A stretch of 7,219 nt of DNA, from the NCBI GenBank assembly GCA_003551745.1, contig PUNI01000133.1:1-7219 (forward strand), written 5' to 3'. The notes below the pieces were generated by a model that worked only from the letters and a program-made list of their open reading frames with translations, did no database searches and had not been told where the DNA came from. The translations under genes and the position numbers were made by a program. The stretch is from Paracoccaceae bacterium (lineage in GTDB: Bacteria > Pseudomonadota > Alphaproteobacteria > Rhodobacterales > Rhodobacteraceae). Below, piece by piece: positions 5,862 to 7,219 of this stretch; the first letter of the stretch is position 1; every line of letters starts with the position of its first letter.

Positions 5862-7088
5862 TCAGCCCGCCCCGGCCGTGGCCGGGCGGCTGAAGGTCAC
5901 CTGGGTGACGTCGCAGATGCCGGAATGGAAGGCCGCGGCGCAGTTGGTGAGGTAGAAATCCCACATCCGCTTGAAGCGCGCGTCGAACCCCATCGCGCTG
6001 ATCTCCGTCCAGTGGGCATTGAAGCTCTCGTGCCAGCGGCGCAGGGTGATGGAATAGCTCTCGGCGAACTCGCGGCTGCCCTCCACCTCCAGCCCCTCGG
6101 CGCGCGCGGCCGCCCGCAGCGGGGTGGGCGCCGGGCACAGCCCGCCGGGGAAGATGTATTTCTGGATGAAATCGACGCCCTTGCGATAGGAGGGGAAGCG
6201 CGCGTCCTGCACGAGGATCGCCTGCACGGCGGCCCGCCCGCCGGGCTTGAGCCGCTCGCGCAGGGTGCGGAAGTAGGCGGGCCAGTATTTCTCGCCCACC
6301 GCCTCGATCATCTCGATCGAGGCGATCCCGTCATAGACGCCCCGTTCGTCGCGGTAATCCTGCAACTTGATCTCGACCATGTCCGACAGCCCCGCCCGGC
6401 GCATGCGTTCCACGGCATAGGCATGCTGTTCTTTCGAAATCGTTAGCCCCGTGACACGCAACCCGCGCTCGCGGGCGGCGAATTCGGCGAAGCCGCCCCA
6501 GCCGCAGCCGATCTCCAGCACATGCGCACCGGGTGCGGCGCCTATGGCATCGCACATCGCCGCGTATTTCTGCTCCTGCGCCGTCTCCAGGCTCTCCTGC
6601 CCGGTCAGGAACAGCGCCGAGGAATAGGTCATGCTCTCGTCGAGCCACAGCCGGTAGAAGTCGTTGCCGAGATCATAGTGATGGGCGATGTTCTTCTTCG
6701 CCTGCAGCTTGTGGTTCGAACGCAGCCAGTGGCGCAACCGCTCGAAGGCCCGCACCAGCCCCATCCCCGGATAGACGTCGTAAAGGGCGGGGTTGTCGCA
6801 GTAGATCAGGTCCATGAAGGCCTGCAGGTCGGGCGTCGACCACCAGCCGTCGAGATAGGCCTCGGAAAAGCCCATGTCGCCCTCGCGGATCAGCCGAGCG
6901 AAGACGTCCGGGTTGTGGACATGCACCTCGGCCACCGGGCCAGGCTGCGGGCCTTCCAGCCGGAACCGGCGGCCGTCGTCGAGCAGGATGTCGAGCCGGC
7001 CGTTCTGCAACCCGCCGGCAAGGCCCATCACCTGATTGAAATAGCGCGGCAGATCGCCCTGCCCCTCGGTCGTCGTCAGAACCTGCAT
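5862..7088 (-). CDS. Cyclopropane-fatty-acid-synthase-family SAM-dependent fatty acyl methyltransferase
   Basis: This 408-residue cytoplasmic or membrane-peripheral enzyme belongs to the family that methylates unsaturated phospholipid acyl chains using S-adenosylmethionine. Residues 1 to about 115 match the family's N-terminal lipid-binding domain (GWW at 81-83). The catalytic domain shows HHYDLGNDFY at 136-145, the SAM-binding loop EIGCGWGG at 192-199, GLTISKEQ at 214-221, QDYRD at 243-247 and IQKYIFPGG at 308-316. Against E. coli Cfa, the bicarbonate-site residues E239, I268 and Y317 match E262, I291 and Y345. C139 is replaced by S157 and H266 by Q289. The product may therefore be a cyclopropane or another methylated acyl chain, so I withhold the symbol cfa. 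ATG at 7086-7088 has AGGGA five bases upstream, and an in-frame TAA lies just upstream. It is the first gene of the apparent operon. Confidence 0.92.
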   Translation of the reverse strand: MQVLTTTEGQGDLPRYFNQVMGLAGGLQNGRLDILLDDGRRFRLEGPQPGPVAEVHVHNPDVFARLIREGDMGFSEAYLDGWWSTPDLQAFMDLIYCDNPALYDVYPGMGLVRAFERLRHWLRSNHKLQAKKNIAHHYDLGNDFYRLWLDESMTYSSALFLTGQESLETAQEQKYAAMCDAIGAAPGAHVLEIGCGWGGFAEFAARERGLRVTGLTISKEQHAYAVERMRRAGLSDMVEIKLQDYRDERGVYDGIASIEMIEAVGEKYWPAYFRTLRERLKPGGRAAVQAILVQDARFPSYRKGVDFIQKYIFPGGLCPAPTPLRAAARAEGLEVEGSREFAESYSITLRRWHESFNAHWTEISAMGFDARFKRMWDFYLTNCAAAFHSGICDVTQVTFSRPATAGAG

Positions 7089-7117
7089 GCCGTTCCCTGT
7101 CCAGTGTCGCGGGCCTG

Positions 7118-7145
7118 ATTATGCGGTGCGCCGGGGGGCCGGCAA
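7118..7145 (-). promoter_or_regulatory. Candidate sigma-70-type promoter of the operon
   Basis: On the minus strand TTGCCG (7145-7140) and CATAAT (7123-7118) are separated by 16 bases. They match the TTGACA/TATAAT consensus at four and five of six positions. This is the only AT-rich patch in the leader, and transcription would start near 7111, about 22 bases before the methyltransferase ATG. The spacing and position are good, but the call rests on consensus alone. Confidence 0.42.
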
Positions 7146-7160
7146 GGGGGACCGGCAAGG
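7139..7160. repeat. Short direct repeat CCGGCAAGG x2 in the operon leader
   Basis: The nine-base word CCGGCAAGG occurs at 7139-7147 and 7152-7160, with a period of 13 bases. The proximal copy overlaps the candidate -35 element (TTGCCG on the minus strand). It could be a regulator site or chance in GC-rich DNA. Confidence 0.35.
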
Positions 7161-7219
7161 CCGAGGCCGGGTCGCCGGTCAGGTCGCGGGTCGGGAGGGC
7201 CGCCGCAGGACGGGCTGGC

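Noticed and set aside
4413..6446. A 677-codon open frame on the plus strand
   Set aside because: It lies antisense to trgB, trgA and the methyltransferase, is rich in Arg, Gly, Pro and His, and shows no domain motif. It is the open antisense frame expected opposite genes with GC-rich third codon positions.
7179..7217. Possible last 12 codons of an upstream minus-strand gene, ending in TGA at 7179-7181
   Set aside because: Too short to identify, and all frames at this edge are GC-rich. It may be real but cannot be supported from the window.
7121..7219. ATG opening a divergent plus-strand frame to the window edge
   Set aside because: No ribosome binding site, repetitive Gly/Arg/Ala translation, and it overlaps the candidate promoter.

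Overview
The window is GC-rich DNA, roughly two thirds G+C or more by eye. It carries six intact protein genes, all on the minus strand and packed almost end to end, so transcription runs from the high-coordinate end to the low one. The gene order and protein families point to an alphaproteobacterium of the Rhodobacterales (Rhodobacter, Rhodovulum or Paracoccus-like). The strongest pointer is the trgA-trgB-cysK cluster, which is known from Rhodobacter sphaeroides as a tellurite-resistance locus.

Layout in order of transcription. A leader of about 130 bases (7089-7219) holds a plausible sigma-70-type promoter and a short direct repeat. A cyclopropane-fatty-acid-synthase-family methyltransferase follows (5862-7088). 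Three bases later comes the four-helix membrane protein TrgA (5418-5858). Six bases later comes TrgB (4293-5411), a fusion of a gamma-glutamylcyclotransferase-like domain and a Nudix hydrolase domain, starting at GTG. A 46-base gap with a good ribosome binding site leads to a CysK-family PLP enzyme (3215-4246). Its stop overlaps the start of a large MscS-family mechanosensitive channel (801-3215) as TGATG. The channel's stop overlaps the start of an AlaX-type alanyl-tRNA editing protein (61-804) as ATGA. A GC-rich hairpin lies directly behind the last stop codon (42-58).

The gaps and overlaps suggest one operon, although the 46-base gap before cysK could also hold a processing or restart point. 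Read together, the genes join envelope maintenance (lipid methyltransferase, TrgA, MscS channel) with thiol and nucleotide metabolism (gamma-glutamyl/Nudix fusion, cysteine synthase) and translation quality control (AlaX). This would fit a thiol, oxidant or oxyanion stress response, but that unifying role is inference.

Every gene belongs to a recognised family and I see no mobile element, CRISPR array, RNA gene or broken gene. The points most worth checking are the changed active-site residues in the fatty-acid methyltransferase, the TrgB domain fusion with its altered Nudix box, and the inclusion of MscS and AlaX genes in a tellurite-resistance operon.
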